DNA of 64,000 nucleotides from CBDCWT01 sp965223305 (GTDB lineage Bacteria > Planctomycetota > Planctomycetia > Pirellulales > Pirellulaceae): NCBI GenBank assembly GCA_965223305.1, contig CBDCWT010000051.1:1-64000 (forward strand). Direction: 5' to 3'. The notes under the pieces were generated by a model. It had not been told where the DNA came from. It did not search any database and saw nothing but the letters and a program-made list of their open reading frames with translations. The translations under genes and the position numbers were made by a program. Below, one piece after another: positions 7,508 through 15,825 of this stretch; the stretch's first letter is position 1; each line of letters begins with the position of its first letter.

Positions 7508-8461
7508 TCATGCGGCACGCTGCGGTGGGTCAACCTGAGGGGACCGCCGCGGTGGTGCGGCCTTCCATCGCCTGTGCAACCACCAGTACTGTTGGGGATC
7601 GCGCCGCACAATCCACTCCAACTGTCGATTATACCACTGAGTCAGCGGCCTGACTGCGGCCAACTCGGGATCGCACTGCCGAGGATCTACGAAATCCGAC
7701 AAACCGACTTCGAATCGCATTGGCCGATTCAGTCGCTTGGCGTACCCCACCAGCAATGGCGCTTGACTGGTCAGAGCAAACAAGGCGATCGCCTTGTGCG
7801 AAGAGGCAGGTCTCTCGAAAAAGTCGACCCAAACTCCCTTCACACCGGCATGTTGATCCCCCAACAAGGTCAACACCGCTCCGGCTGCCAGCAGCCGATC
7901 GATCTGATGAGCGCTGTCTTCCTTCGGTACGATGAACTGGCCGTGCGCGCTGCGAAAACGGTTGACATAGCGGTCGAGCCAAGGATTGTCGAGCTTCCTG
8001 GCAACTGTATACGAGGGAAAACCCAGCAAGCCGGTGACGAAGCCGCCTACCTCGAAGTTGCCAAAGTGTCCGGAGACCAGCAACGTCGGACGCGGGTCGA
8101 GCAGGTGCCGCACCAATTCTCGCTTACGGTGAATTCGCACGAATTGGTGCCAGTTGGTGCGGTGCAGCTTCCTCGGCACGTGGGCGGTCTCACACGTCAT
8201 CAGCACCAGATGTTCCCACATCGCACGACTCAACTCAGTTCGCTGTCGCGGACTCAGCTCGGGAAACGCACGCTCCAGGTTCTCGTCAACAACCCGTTGG
8301 CGGATGCGGACGCAGTCGACGGCGACAATGGAGATCAGTTTGGCGAGCGCCGCGCACGTTTCAATGCGTAAGCTCTGGACGACGCACACGAAGATACGAA
8401 CAGCGATATACACCAGCCAGTCGACGAACCTCTCCTGCTGTTTGCGACTTGCTACCGTCAT
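7508..8461 (-). CDS. LpxL/HtrB-family lipid acyltransferase
   Basis: A 317-residue member of the lysophospholipid/lipid A acyltransferase family. A hydrophobic N-terminal segment (residues 13-30) is followed by the H-x4-E catalytic motif in SGHFGNFE (H132, E137), then GDQHAGVKGVWVDFF and QWYNRQLEWIVRRDPQQYWWLHRRWK, all typical of the family. It probably acylates a lipid A-like or other lipid at the inner membrane; this fits a Gram-negative-type envelope. It is first in the operon with the Rieske and GNAT genes. No strong ribosome site precedes the ATG. Confidence 0.9.
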   Translation of the reverse strand: MTVASRKQQERFVDWLVYIAVRIFVCVVQSLRIETCAALAKLISIVAVDCVRIRQRVVDENLERAFPELSPRQRTELSRAMWEHLVLMTCETAHVPRKLHRTNWHQFVRIHRKRELVRHLLDPRPTLLVSGHFGNFEVGGFVTGLLGFPSYTVARKLDNPWLDRYVNRFRSAHGQFIVPKEDSAHQIDRLLAAGAVLTLLGDQHAGVKGVWVDFFERPASSHKAIALFALTSQAPLLVGYAKRLNRPMRFEVGLSDFVDPRQCDPELAAVRPLTQWYNRQLEWIVRRDPQQYWWLHRRWKAAPPRRSPQVDPPQRAA

Positions 8462-8520
8462 TTCACGTGGAAACCTCAGCGGTCTCGACTGATCGTTGCG
8501 CCGCTATCCGATCGCAGCCA

Positions 8521-8652
8521 AACTCGCCAGAGCGTAGCCGAACTCACCAGAGCGTAGCCGAACTCACCAGAGCGTAGCCGAACTCACCAGAGCGTAGCCG
8601 AACTCGCCAGAGTTTGGCCGATTCCTCCAAATTCTGGTGAATTCGGCTACGA
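8521..8652. repeat. Tandem 20-bp repeat (5 units) derived from the dispersed GTTCGGCTACG element
   Basis: The unit AACTC(G/A)CCAGAGCGTAGCCG is repeated head to tail four times (8521-8600), followed by a diverged fifth unit (8601-8620) and an inverted partial copy (8628-8652, CCAAATTCTGGTGAATTCGG). The same sequence occurs singly in other gaps at about 12210, 12600, 22810, 28785, 50640 and 61590. There are no spacers, so it is not CRISPR. The 296-bp gap 8462-8757 holds no gene. It lies between two genes on the same strand, downstream of the oxidoreductase. Confidence 0.9.
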
Positions 8653-8757
8653 GAATTCGTTAACAGCGTTGCCCTACACCCCGGTCGGCGACGCGATTTA
8701 GGCGAGATTGTGCCAAGAAACGGCAGATCCTCAAAGATCAACCTGGGGCGTGAACGG

Positions 8758-9843
8758 CTACTTCTTACGTGGCCTCGCCTTGAGAGCAGGATCGCTCCGC
8801 AGTGGTAGTTCAATCATGCGACCGGTTTCGGCGGCCTTGTAGATGGCCAGGATGATTTCGACCGAGCGGCGACCTTCGTGGCCGTCGATCAGCGGTTGGG
8901 TGCCGTTCCGGATCGCCTTGACGACATCTTTGAATTGCAGCGCGTGTCCGTGGTGCCCGATCGCACTTGGATCTGCCGCGCCACCGCCTGTTTGAGTCTG
9001 TCCGCTCATTCGTTGGAGCAATGCTCTGTCGGCATTCGTCGCTTTGGCGAAGTCCCAAGCAATCAGATCTTCCTCTTGCAGTGTCGCCGAGCCAGCGGTG
9101 CCGCTGACCTCGATTCTCTTTAAAGCACCAGGGTAGGCGGCGGTCGTGGCTTCGATCACGCCCAGGGCACCCGATTTGAACCGCAACGTCGCCATCGCCA
9201 CGTCCTCGACTTCGATTCGTTTGTGAGCAATCGTCGAGGTGTGGGCGGTGATGGAAGCCACCGGTCCCATAAACCAGGTCAGCAAATCGACGCTGTGGAT
9301 GGCCTGATTCATCAGCGCGCCGCCTCCGTCTAACTTCCAGGTGCCGCGCCAGGCACCGCTGTCGTAGTACTCCTGTGTCCGGTACCACTTCACGTAGGCA
9401 TCCCCAACGGTCAGCTGGCCGAAACGCCCCTTGTCGATCGCCTTCTTGACCAATTGTGATGACTCGTGAAAGCGACTCGGGAAAATCGTCGACAAGACGA
9501 CTCCGGCTTTGTCGCACGCGGCGATGATGCGATCGCATCGTTTGAGGGTTACTTCGAGCGGTTTTTCCACAATCACGTGTTTTCCGGCGCGCGCCGCTGC
9601 CAGCGCGGGTTCCATGTGCGCCCCGCTGGGAGTACCAATCGTCACGACGTCGATAGCTGGATCCTGCAACATCTCGTCGAGATCGTGATAGCCTCGGCAA
9701 GCTGTGCTGGCAGCCAGACGATCGGCAGCCGCAGGCAACATGTCATAGCAGCCCACCAGCTTCGCACCCCGTGTATCGGCGATCGCGCGCGTGTGGAAGC
9801 CGGCGATCATGCCGCAGCCAATAATTCCGAATCCAACGGCCAC
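8758..9843 (-). CDS. Gfo/Idh/MocA-family NAD(P)-dependent oxidoreductase
   Basis: A 361-residue sugar- or cyclitol-dehydrogenase-like protein. The Rossmann motif GFGIIGCGMIAGFHTRAI is at the N-terminus and the EKP motif (IVEKPLEVTLKRCDRII) at about residue 100; the C-terminal beta-sheet domain follows (GAWRGTWKLDGGGALMNQ). The start chosen is GTG at 9843, 8 bases after GGAGG; the ATG-started longer frame would add about 100 unconserved residues. The substrate cannot be read from sequence. It is divergent from the MoxR gene, with about 300 bp between them (9844-10157) in which I see no defined element. Confidence 0.93.
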   Translation of the reverse strand: MAVGFGIIGCGMIAGFHTRAIADTRGAKLVGCYDMLPAAADRLAASTACRGYHDLDEMLQDPAIDVVTIGTPSGAHMEPALAAARAGKHVIVEKPLEVTLKRCDRIIAACDKAGVVLSTIFPSRFHESSQLVKKAIDKGRFGQLTVGDAYVKWYRTQEYYDSGAWRGTWKLDGGGALMNQAIHSVDLLTWFMGPVASITAHTSTIAHKRIEVEDVAMATLRFKSGALGVIEATTAAYPGALKRIEVSGTAGSATLQEEDLIAWDFAKATNADRALLQRMSGQTQTGGGAADPSAIGHHGHALQFKDVVKAIRNGTQPLIDGHEGRRSVEIILAIYKAAETGRMIELPLRSDPALKARPRKK

Positions 9844-10157
9844 TCCGAGCACCTCCACGATTGTTTTTGCAAACCGAATCAAGCAATATAGACTGTCAGG
9901 CACTGTAGTAAAACCGCTGCCACCGTCGGCAGCCCGGGTGTAAACGGCGGCTGTCGAGCCTGGGGCCGAATGGCAGGGCCCCTGGCAGGCAATCACCGAT
10001 GTAACCTCGTGGGTCGAGCCGCACCATGCGTTGCGGCAAAGATCGGAGCTGGCCACACACGGACGAATCCACGGTTCGCCGGCGGACTCCTCCGGCCCTG
10101 ATGACCAATCTGCTGCTGGAAAGCCGAGACCTAAGACAAGTGCAAAACGGACCACAG

Positions 10158-11207
10158 ATGACAGCGGTGGAACAACAACAGCATCTGACCGAAACCGGTC
10201 AAGACGATGTAGCAGCCATTGAAGCCTGTTCGTCGGCCTACGATCAGCTGCGGACCGAGCTGCAGAAGGTCATCGTGGGACAAGAGGCAGTCATCGAGCA
10301 GGTGATGATCACGCTTCTAGCCGGCGGCCACGCTCTGCTGGAAGGGGTCCCCGGCTTGGCGAAAACACTGCTGGTCAGTTCGCTGGCCGAAGCGTTGCAG
10401 TTGGGCTTCAAACGGATCCAATTCACGCCGGACATGATGCCCAGCGACGTAACAGGAACCGAGGTCATTCAAGAGGATCCCGAAAGCCGGCAACGAGCCT
10501 ATCGATTTCTTCCCGGTCCCCTGTTTGCCAACTTGTTGTTGGCCGACGAAATCAACCGCACTCCTCCCAAAACACAGGCAGCGATGTTAGAGGCGATGCA
10601 GGAACGCCAGGTGAGTGCCGGCGGCACGATGCACCAACTGCCCGATCCGTTTTTTGTACTGGCAACGCAGAATCCACTCGACCAAGAGGGAACCTATCCG
10701 CTCCCCGAGGCGCAGCTGGATCGCTTCCTGTTCTACATCAAGGTCGACTACCCCGACGGTGCAGAAGAATGGGAGATCGCTCGTCGCGTGACCGGTGGAT
10801 TGAGCGGAGAGATTCGTCCCTGTCTGTCCGGCGAGCAGATTCTCAACCTCCAACAGCTTGTCACCAGGGTCCCGATCAGCGATCAGGTGCTGGGCTACGC
10901 CTGGGCACTTGTGCGGGCATCCCGACCCAACACCCCCCAAGCTCCTGAGTTTGTTAATCGTTGGGTGAGTTGGGGAGCCGGACCGCGCGGGCTGTTGACA
11001 CTCATCATGTGCGGGAAGGCGCGAGCGGCAATCTCCGGCAGATTTCATGTTGCCTGCGCCGACATCCAGGCTGTTGCCCGCCCAGCTCTGCGTCATCGGA
11101 TTGCCAACAACTATTCCGCCCAAGCCCATCAAGTCGGCAGCGAGGAATTAATCGACCTCTTGATGGAGGAAGTTCCCGACGACAAGAAGTACGAGCGACC
11201 TGAGTGA
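10158..11207 (+). CDS. MoxR-family AAA+ ATPase
   Basis: A 349-residue AAA+ ATPase of the MoxR family, chaperone-like proteins that work with VWA proteins. Walker A is GVPGLAKT (63-70), Walker B LLLADEIN (126-133), sensor 1 region FVLATQNP, followed by the MoxR-typical EGTYPLPEAQLDRF. The start at 10158 was chosen because conserved sequence begins soon after; an in-frame ATG at 10101 and a longer frame to 10026 are possible and no ribosome site decides. The DUF58 gene follows 48 bp later, the standard MoxR-DUF58 pair. Confidence 0.95.
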   Translation: MTAVEQQQHLTETGQDDVAAIEACSSAYDQLRTELQKVIVGQEAVIEQVMITLLAGGHALLEGVPGLAKTLLVSSLAEALQLGFKRIQFTPDMMPSDVTGTEVIQEDPESRQRAYRFLPGPLFANLLLADEINRTPPKTQAAMLEAMQERQVSAGGTMHQLPDPFFVLATQNPLDQEGTYPLPEAQLDRFLFYIKVDYPDGAEEWEIARRVTGGLSGEIRPCLSGEQILNLQQLVTRVPISDQVLGYAWALVRASRPNTPQAPEFVNRWVSWGAGPRGLLTLIMCGKARAAISGRFHVACADIQAVARPALRHRIANNYSAQAHQVGSEELIDLLMEEVPDDKKYERPE

Positions 11208-11255
11208 CGTTGTACAGTCCTCGCTCTTTTGTGGCTGCAAGAATCCGCTGACACG

Positions 11256-12152
11256 ATGCGACGCCCCGTCCTTTCCCGGTACGTTGACCCAGAGCTACTG
11301 ACGCGGCTTGCCGATCGGCGATTTGAGCCGCGTTGGTTGGTCGAGGGCAATCTTGCCGGCGCGCACAAGTCGCCGCTCGCTGGTTTTGCCGTCGAGTTCA
11401 GTGGTCACCGAGAGTACGTCGCGGGAGATGACCCGAAACACATCGACTGGCGCGTCTACTACAACCGTGACAAATTGTTCGTTAAGCAGTACGAGATGGA
11501 GACGAATCTCGTCTGCCACTTCATCTTGGATATCAGTGCCTCCATGCGGTACGGGCAAGGTAACCAGCAGAAACTGCTGGCAGCAGCCCGGCTGGCGCTT
11601 GTCTTGAGCTACGCGATCTTGCGCCAGAACGATAAGGTGGGATTCGCTGCGATCGACAGTCAGGTTCGCAGTCACATCCCGGCGAGTGACTCGTTTTCCC
11701 AAGTTGTCCGGATCACCGAACTGCTCGACGAAGTCGCAGCGACGGGGCAGACAGACCTGGCGGGCTGTATCAACGAACTGGCGGGACGTTTTGGCCGCCG
11801 GGAGATCGTGATTCTTTTCAGCGATTTCTTCGGTGACCTCGACCAGCTCGAAACAGCCGTCCAGAGGCTGAGGTACCAGCAGCACGAGGTGATTCTCTTT
11901 CACGTTCTGCATCACGACGAATTGCACCTGAACATGAATGGGCTCACACGTTTTGAAGGCCTAGAGTGCGCACAGATAGTCGTAGCCGATCCCGGCGAGC
12001 TACGGATGCGCTATCTAGCGGCGGTACGGGAATTCACGGACGCCGTGCGAGAAGTCGCAGAGAGAAATGCCGGCGAATACGTGACTGTGGACACCAGCAG
12101 CGACTTCGCCGACGTGCTCGCCGACTACCTCCAACAACGGTCCGGCGAATAG
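11256..12152 (+). CDS. DUF58 / VWA-type protein
   Basis: A 298-residue DUF58 protein. The family signature EYVAGDDPKHIDWRVYYN (about 53-70) is followed by a von Willebrand A-like fold with a MIDAS-type DISAS motif (92-96). Such proteins are thought to be substrates or partners of MoxR ATPases in assembling surface or periplasmic complexes. It has no transmembrane segments, unlike many DUF58 proteins. ATG at 11256 was preferred to an in-frame codon at 11229. The BatA/BatB-type genes that often follow are absent; a repeat-filled gap comes next. Confidence 0.93.
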   Translation: MRRPVLSRYVDPELLTRLADRRFEPRWLVEGNLAGAHKSPLAGFAVEFSGHREYVAGDDPKHIDWRVYYNRDKLFVKQYEMETNLVCHFILDISASMRYGQGNQQKLLAAARLALVLSYAILRQNDKVGFAAIDSQVRSHIPASDSFSQVVRITELLDEVAATGQTDLAGCINELAGRFGRREIVILFSDFFGDLDQLETAVQRLRYQQHEVILFHVLHHDELHLNMNGLTRFEGLECAQIVVADPGELRMRYLAAVREFTDAVREVAERNAGEYVTVDTSSDFADVLADYLQQRSGE

Positions 12153-12762
12153 GCGCAGCCTCCGGGAATGAGTTTCTACCGCTTCCTCTGCGGAGGCTGC
12201 AATCCGCCAAACTCTGGCGAGTTCGGCTACGCTGCAAATCAGCCGCTGGGCGTTAGCCCACGGTTCCCCAACGAAACCGATGCGTAGCGTCCGGCGAGGG
12301 GCTCCCCCTCTCCGGCCTTCGGGCCGACTCTCCCCGAGGGGCCCCGAGGGGAGAGTGACGAAAGACGAAATCACGCACTAACTTAAAAGCTGCACAGCCT
12401 CTGCAGCGAAATAAGGTTTCGACTGGGGTCCCTTCTCCCCCCCAGGGAGAAGGTTAGGATGAGGGGAGTAGCCGGACTCGGCTCCACGGCAGGATCCATC
12501 CGCGCTCACTGCTACAACCCGGTAATCGATCGGGAGGGCGAGGCTCCTGCCGAGCCGAAAGTGCAAGAAACCGTGGGCTAACGCCCAGCGGTTGATTCGG
12601 ATCCGTAGCCGAACCCGCCAGAGAGTAGCCGAACTCGCCAGAGTTTGGCGGACTGCCGATTGGTCCAAATTCTGGCGAATTCGGCTACAAGAAATCTTCA
12701 ACGGCGTTTGGATGAGGGAAGACACAAGACGTTGATCAACGCAAGGTAACGAGGGTAACGAC
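12153..12762. repeat. Repeat mosaic between DUF58 and the 890-residue unknown
   Basis: This 610-bp gap has no gene. It holds, in order: the GAGTTCGGCTACG element (about 12205-12231), the GCCGCTGGGCGTTAGCCCAC element (about 12242), an inverted-repeat block (GGCCTTCGGGCC then CTCTCCCCGAGGGG, 12310-12355), a CCTTCTCCCCC...GGGAGAAGG hairpin (12430-12452), and a second mosaic in inverted order (12570-12690). The same modules recur at 22.7, 50.5-51.2, 61.6 and 63.7 kb. Confidence 0.85.
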
Positions 12763-15435
12763 ATGGAGTGGTTCATACAACGAAGGGTTAGGAGCCTCGC
12801 GTGCGGTCTTATCTTGATCTCCGCAGCGGCAGTACGCGGAGAGAACCTGGCCGTTCCAGGTCAGCCCTTTGGCGTAGGATCGATCGACGTCTCTCTGGTC
12901 GGTGCGGAGCGATTGCCTGACTGGAAAGCCGTCGACATCCGGGAACGAAACGGCAGGGTCTTCTATCCGGCGTTGCGCACCGGCCTGCTGCCAGGAGCGG
13001 CGCCCCGCGAGGGCGAGATTCCGTCGACGGTGACGATCTCCTTTCTGTTCAAAGGCGACGCCCCCCTCGAGCTGCTCGTTCGGACACCGGCCGAGCAGCC
13101 GCTCACCGTTACACCTCGGGTCGAGCGTCCGCGCGTTTACCGAAGGCAACTAATGCGGTGGTGGCGTGATTACAACGCGGCCGTGCGGGAAGAAGCCCAA
13201 CGCAACGACTATCCGCAGCTGGTGCACATCTACTTATCTTCGATGCTCGGCAACCGCCTCGGTCTGCAGCCGCCGCTGTTGAGTCGGCGGCCAGCGGAGA
13301 AGAGTTCGGAGTTACAAAAGACGGTAGAGTTGCTGGCGGGCGGTGAGGGTCTGCGAGCGAGTTTGATCCGCGAAATGATGCGCTCCGACACCACGCTTCC
13401 CGAGACAGCGGACCAAGCAGTTCCCACCGCAGTACATTGGTCCCCAGTCCTGCCGCCCGCCGCGCTGCCCGCGGCACCGGAAGTGGAACCGATGGTGAAG
13501 CACGTTCCCGCAGAGTGCTTTTATATTCGGTTCGGCAGCTTTCCCAACTACCTCTGGCTGAACCGCTTGCTGAAGGAGTACGGCGGAGACATTGGCCGCA
13601 TGGTGACGCTACGAGGACAGGATGCCAACCTCAACGAGCGGCTGCAACGTCAGCTCGCGCTCAAAGAGAGCAAACTAGCAGAGATCTTTGGAGCGCAGGT
13701 AATCGCCGACGTCGCCTTTATTGGACGGGACCTCTACTTGGCCGAGGGGCCGGCAATGGGAGTTCTCTTCCACGCGAACAACAACCTTGCTCTTTCTACG
13801 GACCTCACCAAGCAGCGGGCGGCCGCATTGCGCCAGTCGGCGGACGAGGGCAGCCTGCTTGAAGATGTCGAGATTGCAGGCCACCGAGTCTCTTTCTTGT
13901 CGACCCCTACGAATCGCCTGCGTTCCTTCTATGCAGTCGATGGCGATTTCCATCTGGTGACCACGTCCCGTGCGCTGGTCGAGCGCTTCTATCAGGCGGG
14001 ACAGGGCGACCGAGCACTGGCAGACACCGTTGAGTTCCAGCAGGCGCGCCGCGTCATGCCGTTGGATCGGGGCGACACGATCTTCGCCTACTTTTCCTCA
14101 GCGTTCTTCCAAGAGCTGGTGAGCCCCCAGTATCAGATCGAACTGCGGCGGCGGCTCCAGTCGGACACAGCCATCGAGCTCGTCCAACTTGCCCGCTTAG
14201 CGGCCGCAGCCGAAGGCGTTCCCGGAGATAGCCTCGACGAACTCGCCGCTGCGGAACTTTTGCCGCCGGGGTTCGGCAGACTGGCCGATGGCAGTGGTCC
14301 GATCCTGGAAGAGCAGCGGGTCATCGATTCTCTCCGGGGCGAACGCGGGTCCTACCTACCCATACCGGACATTCCGCTGCACGCGGTCTCACGTCGTGAA
14401 GCTGAGTGGTTCCGCAGCGCCGCCAGCTACTTGCAGCAGGATTGGCGGCAGATGGACCCTCTGATCGTCGGCATTCAGCGGATTCCGGGCGGAGAGCCTG
14501 ACCGCGAACGGATCGTGGTGGACGCCAACATCTCGCCGCTCGCCGAAGAAAAGTACGGCTGGATCCTCTCTCTGCTGGGCCCACCGTCCACACACGAAGT
14601 CCTGCCGACCGAGGGCGACATCATCTCGATGCAGGCCATGGTCAAGGGTGGATTACTCTCGGATCGGGTCCCACCTCACCACCTCTTCCTGGGAATCAAG
14701 GATTCACCGATTCCCGTCGACCCGCGACCGGGCGGCCTATTTCATGTGCTGAAGATCCTGCAGTCGACGCCTGGATACCTCGGCGCCTGGCCGCAGCTCG
14801 GCTTTCTGGACTGGCTCCCGCTGGGGCTGGCCGGTCAACCTGACGTGGCCGGCTTCTCCTCGTTGCCCCTAGGCGTCTGGCGATGGCAGGGTGACGGATT
14901 CTCCGTGCTTTCGTTCAAACGTGATGTCTTGGAGCAGTCGGTCCCGCAGCTGCAAGTTGTTCCCACCGACAACCCGGCCCAAATCCGCGTCCGAGTCGGA
15001 GACCTCTCCCAATCCGAGTTGAGTGGATGGATCAACGCACAGAACTACCGGCGGGCCCACCAAGCGTCGCTCGGCAACGTGCGTCTCCTGACCACCCTGA
15101 TGCAACAGCTTAAGGTGCCGACAAACCGTGCACGTGCGGAGGCCGAACGGCTGGTCGACGGCGAACTGCTGTGCGCCTTAGGCGGCCAATACGAGGTTGA
15201 AGAGCACGACGGATTTCAGTTTTGGCATTCGAGCGTCTGGCCCAGACCGGGCGTGACAGACGCGGCCGACTATCGTGCGCCCTTGTTGGGTTGGTTTCGG
15301 GGCGGGCAACTCGAGCTTGTCAAAGTCGACGGTCGCCTGGTGCTACACGCGGAGATCGACATGCAGCACCAGGCAAACCAGCAGAAACTGAATCTGCCAT
15401 TCCTGGATCTGTTTGGTGGTCGCCGGGAGGAGTGA
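12763..15435 (+). CDS. Large secreted protein of unknown function
   Basis: An 890-residue protein that I do not recognise. It starts with a positively charged signal peptide (to about residue 26, ...LISAAAVRGE). It has no obvious second membrane segment, no metal-binding cluster and no known repeat. Recognisable features are a Trp-rich stretch near 125 (RWWRDYNAAVREEAQR), a region at about 245-260 (FYIRFGSFPNYLWLNRLLKE), and many Leu/Gln-rich helices. The even composition and codon use, a GAGGG site before the ATG and the length make it a real gene. It is probably a periplasmic or cell-surface planctomycete-specific protein. It stands alone between repeat-filled gaps. Confidence 0.85.
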   Translation: MEWFIQRRVRSLACGLILISAAAVRGENLAVPGQPFGVGSIDVSLVGAERLPDWKAVDIRERNGRVFYPALRTGLLPGAAPREGEIPSTVTISFLFKGDAPLELLVRTPAEQPLTVTPRVERPRVYRRQLMRWWRDYNAAVREEAQRNDYPQLVHIYLSSMLGNRLGLQPPLLSRRPAEKSSELQKTVELLAGGEGLRASLIREMMRSDTTLPETADQAVPTAVHWSPVLPPAALPAAPEVEPMVKHVPAECFYIRFGSFPNYLWLNRLLKEYGGDIGRMVTLRGQDANLNERLQRQLALKESKLAEIFGAQVIADVAFIGRDLYLAEGPAMGVLFHANNNLALSTDLTKQRAAALRQSADEGSLLEDVEIAGHRVSFLSTPTNRLRSFYAVDGDFHLVTTSRALVERFYQAGQGDRALADTVEFQQARRVMPLDRGDTIFAYFSSAFFQELVSPQYQIELRRRLQSDTAIELVQLARLAAAAEGVPGDSLDELAAAELLPPGFGRLADGSGPILEEQRVIDSLRGERGSYLPIPDIPLHAVSRREAEWFRSAASYLQQDWRQMDPLIVGIQRIPGGEPDRERIVVDANISPLAEEKYGWILSLLGPPSTHEVLPTEGDIISMQAMVKGGLLSDRVPPHHLFLGIKDSPIPVDPRPGGLFHVLKILQSTPGYLGAWPQLGFLDWLPLGLAGQPDVAGFSSLPLGVWRWQGDGFSVLSFKRDVLEQSVPQLQVVPTDNPAQIRVRVGDLSQSELSGWINAQNYRRAHQASLGNVRLLTTLMQQLKVPTNRARAEAERLVDGELLCALGGQYEVEEHDGFQFWHSSVWPRPGVTDAADYRAPLLGWFRGGQLELVKVDGRLVLHAEIDMQHQANQQKLNLPFLDLFGGRREE

Positions 15436-15519
15436 CCCGTGTGGTACGCCTTCCGGGGTGTTGCCGATCGTTCGCGACCACCGAAGCGCAGGTCTTGAGG
15501 TTGTGCGTTCTCAATCGTG

Positions 15520-15769
15520 ACCCGAAGCGAAACCGAGGGGTTAACCCGGATTATTCATGAAGATCGTCGCGAGAGGTTGTAAGTACGTTCGTGGCAAGGA
15601 AGGCGAGCAATTCTTCCGCAGGCGTATTGAAGCAATACGTCGAGGGAGAATTGTGAAGCATGACGAAGCCACGGATGGACTTACGACCTCGCAGCAGATC
15701 GCTCATGAATAATTCGGGTTAACATGCGCCGGTAGACCAACTCTCCCTCGCTTACGCTTCGGGTTACGA
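15520..15769. repeat. NPKRQRG-type repeat interrupted by a MITE
   Basis: The left half (CCCGAAGCGAAACCGAGGGG, 15521-15540) and right half (CTCCCTCGCTTACGCTTCGG, about 15744-15763) match the two ends of the element at 1137-1206. They are separated by the 182-bp MITE. Removing the MITE and one TTAA gives a contiguous element that aligns with the 1137 copy through its core, so this was one repeat before insertion. Confidence 0.85.
15541..15722. mobile_element. 182-bp MITE, copy 1 (TTAA-flanked)
   Basis: Both ends carry TTAA and a terminal inverted repeat: TTAACCCGGATTATTCATGA on the left against TTAACCCGAATTATTCATGA read inward from the right, one mismatch in 20, with weaker pairing continuing about 25 bases further. 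TTAA is probably the duplicated target. The interior holds a single open frame (15557-15712, 51 codons, MKIVARGCKYVRGKEGEQFF...). The second copy at 50210-50391 is identical except for one base. No transposase is encoded, so it must move in trans. The TTAA/CCC ends resemble those of piggyBac-like and IS1380-like elements. Confidence 0.88.
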
Positions 15770-15825
15770 AAGAAGTGGCGAACCCACCCAGCTAATGGCG
15801 GTTTCCTGACGATCGATTGGCTCGG

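Noticed and set aside
7259..8371. Long plus-strand open frame of 370 codons
   Set aside because: It is antisense to the Rieske and acyltransferase genes, both of which have clear catalytic motifs; it has no recognisable domain.
8521..8620. Possible CRISPR array
   Set aside because: The 20-bp units are directly adjacent without spacers and derive from a dispersed palindromic repeat; no cas genes nearby.
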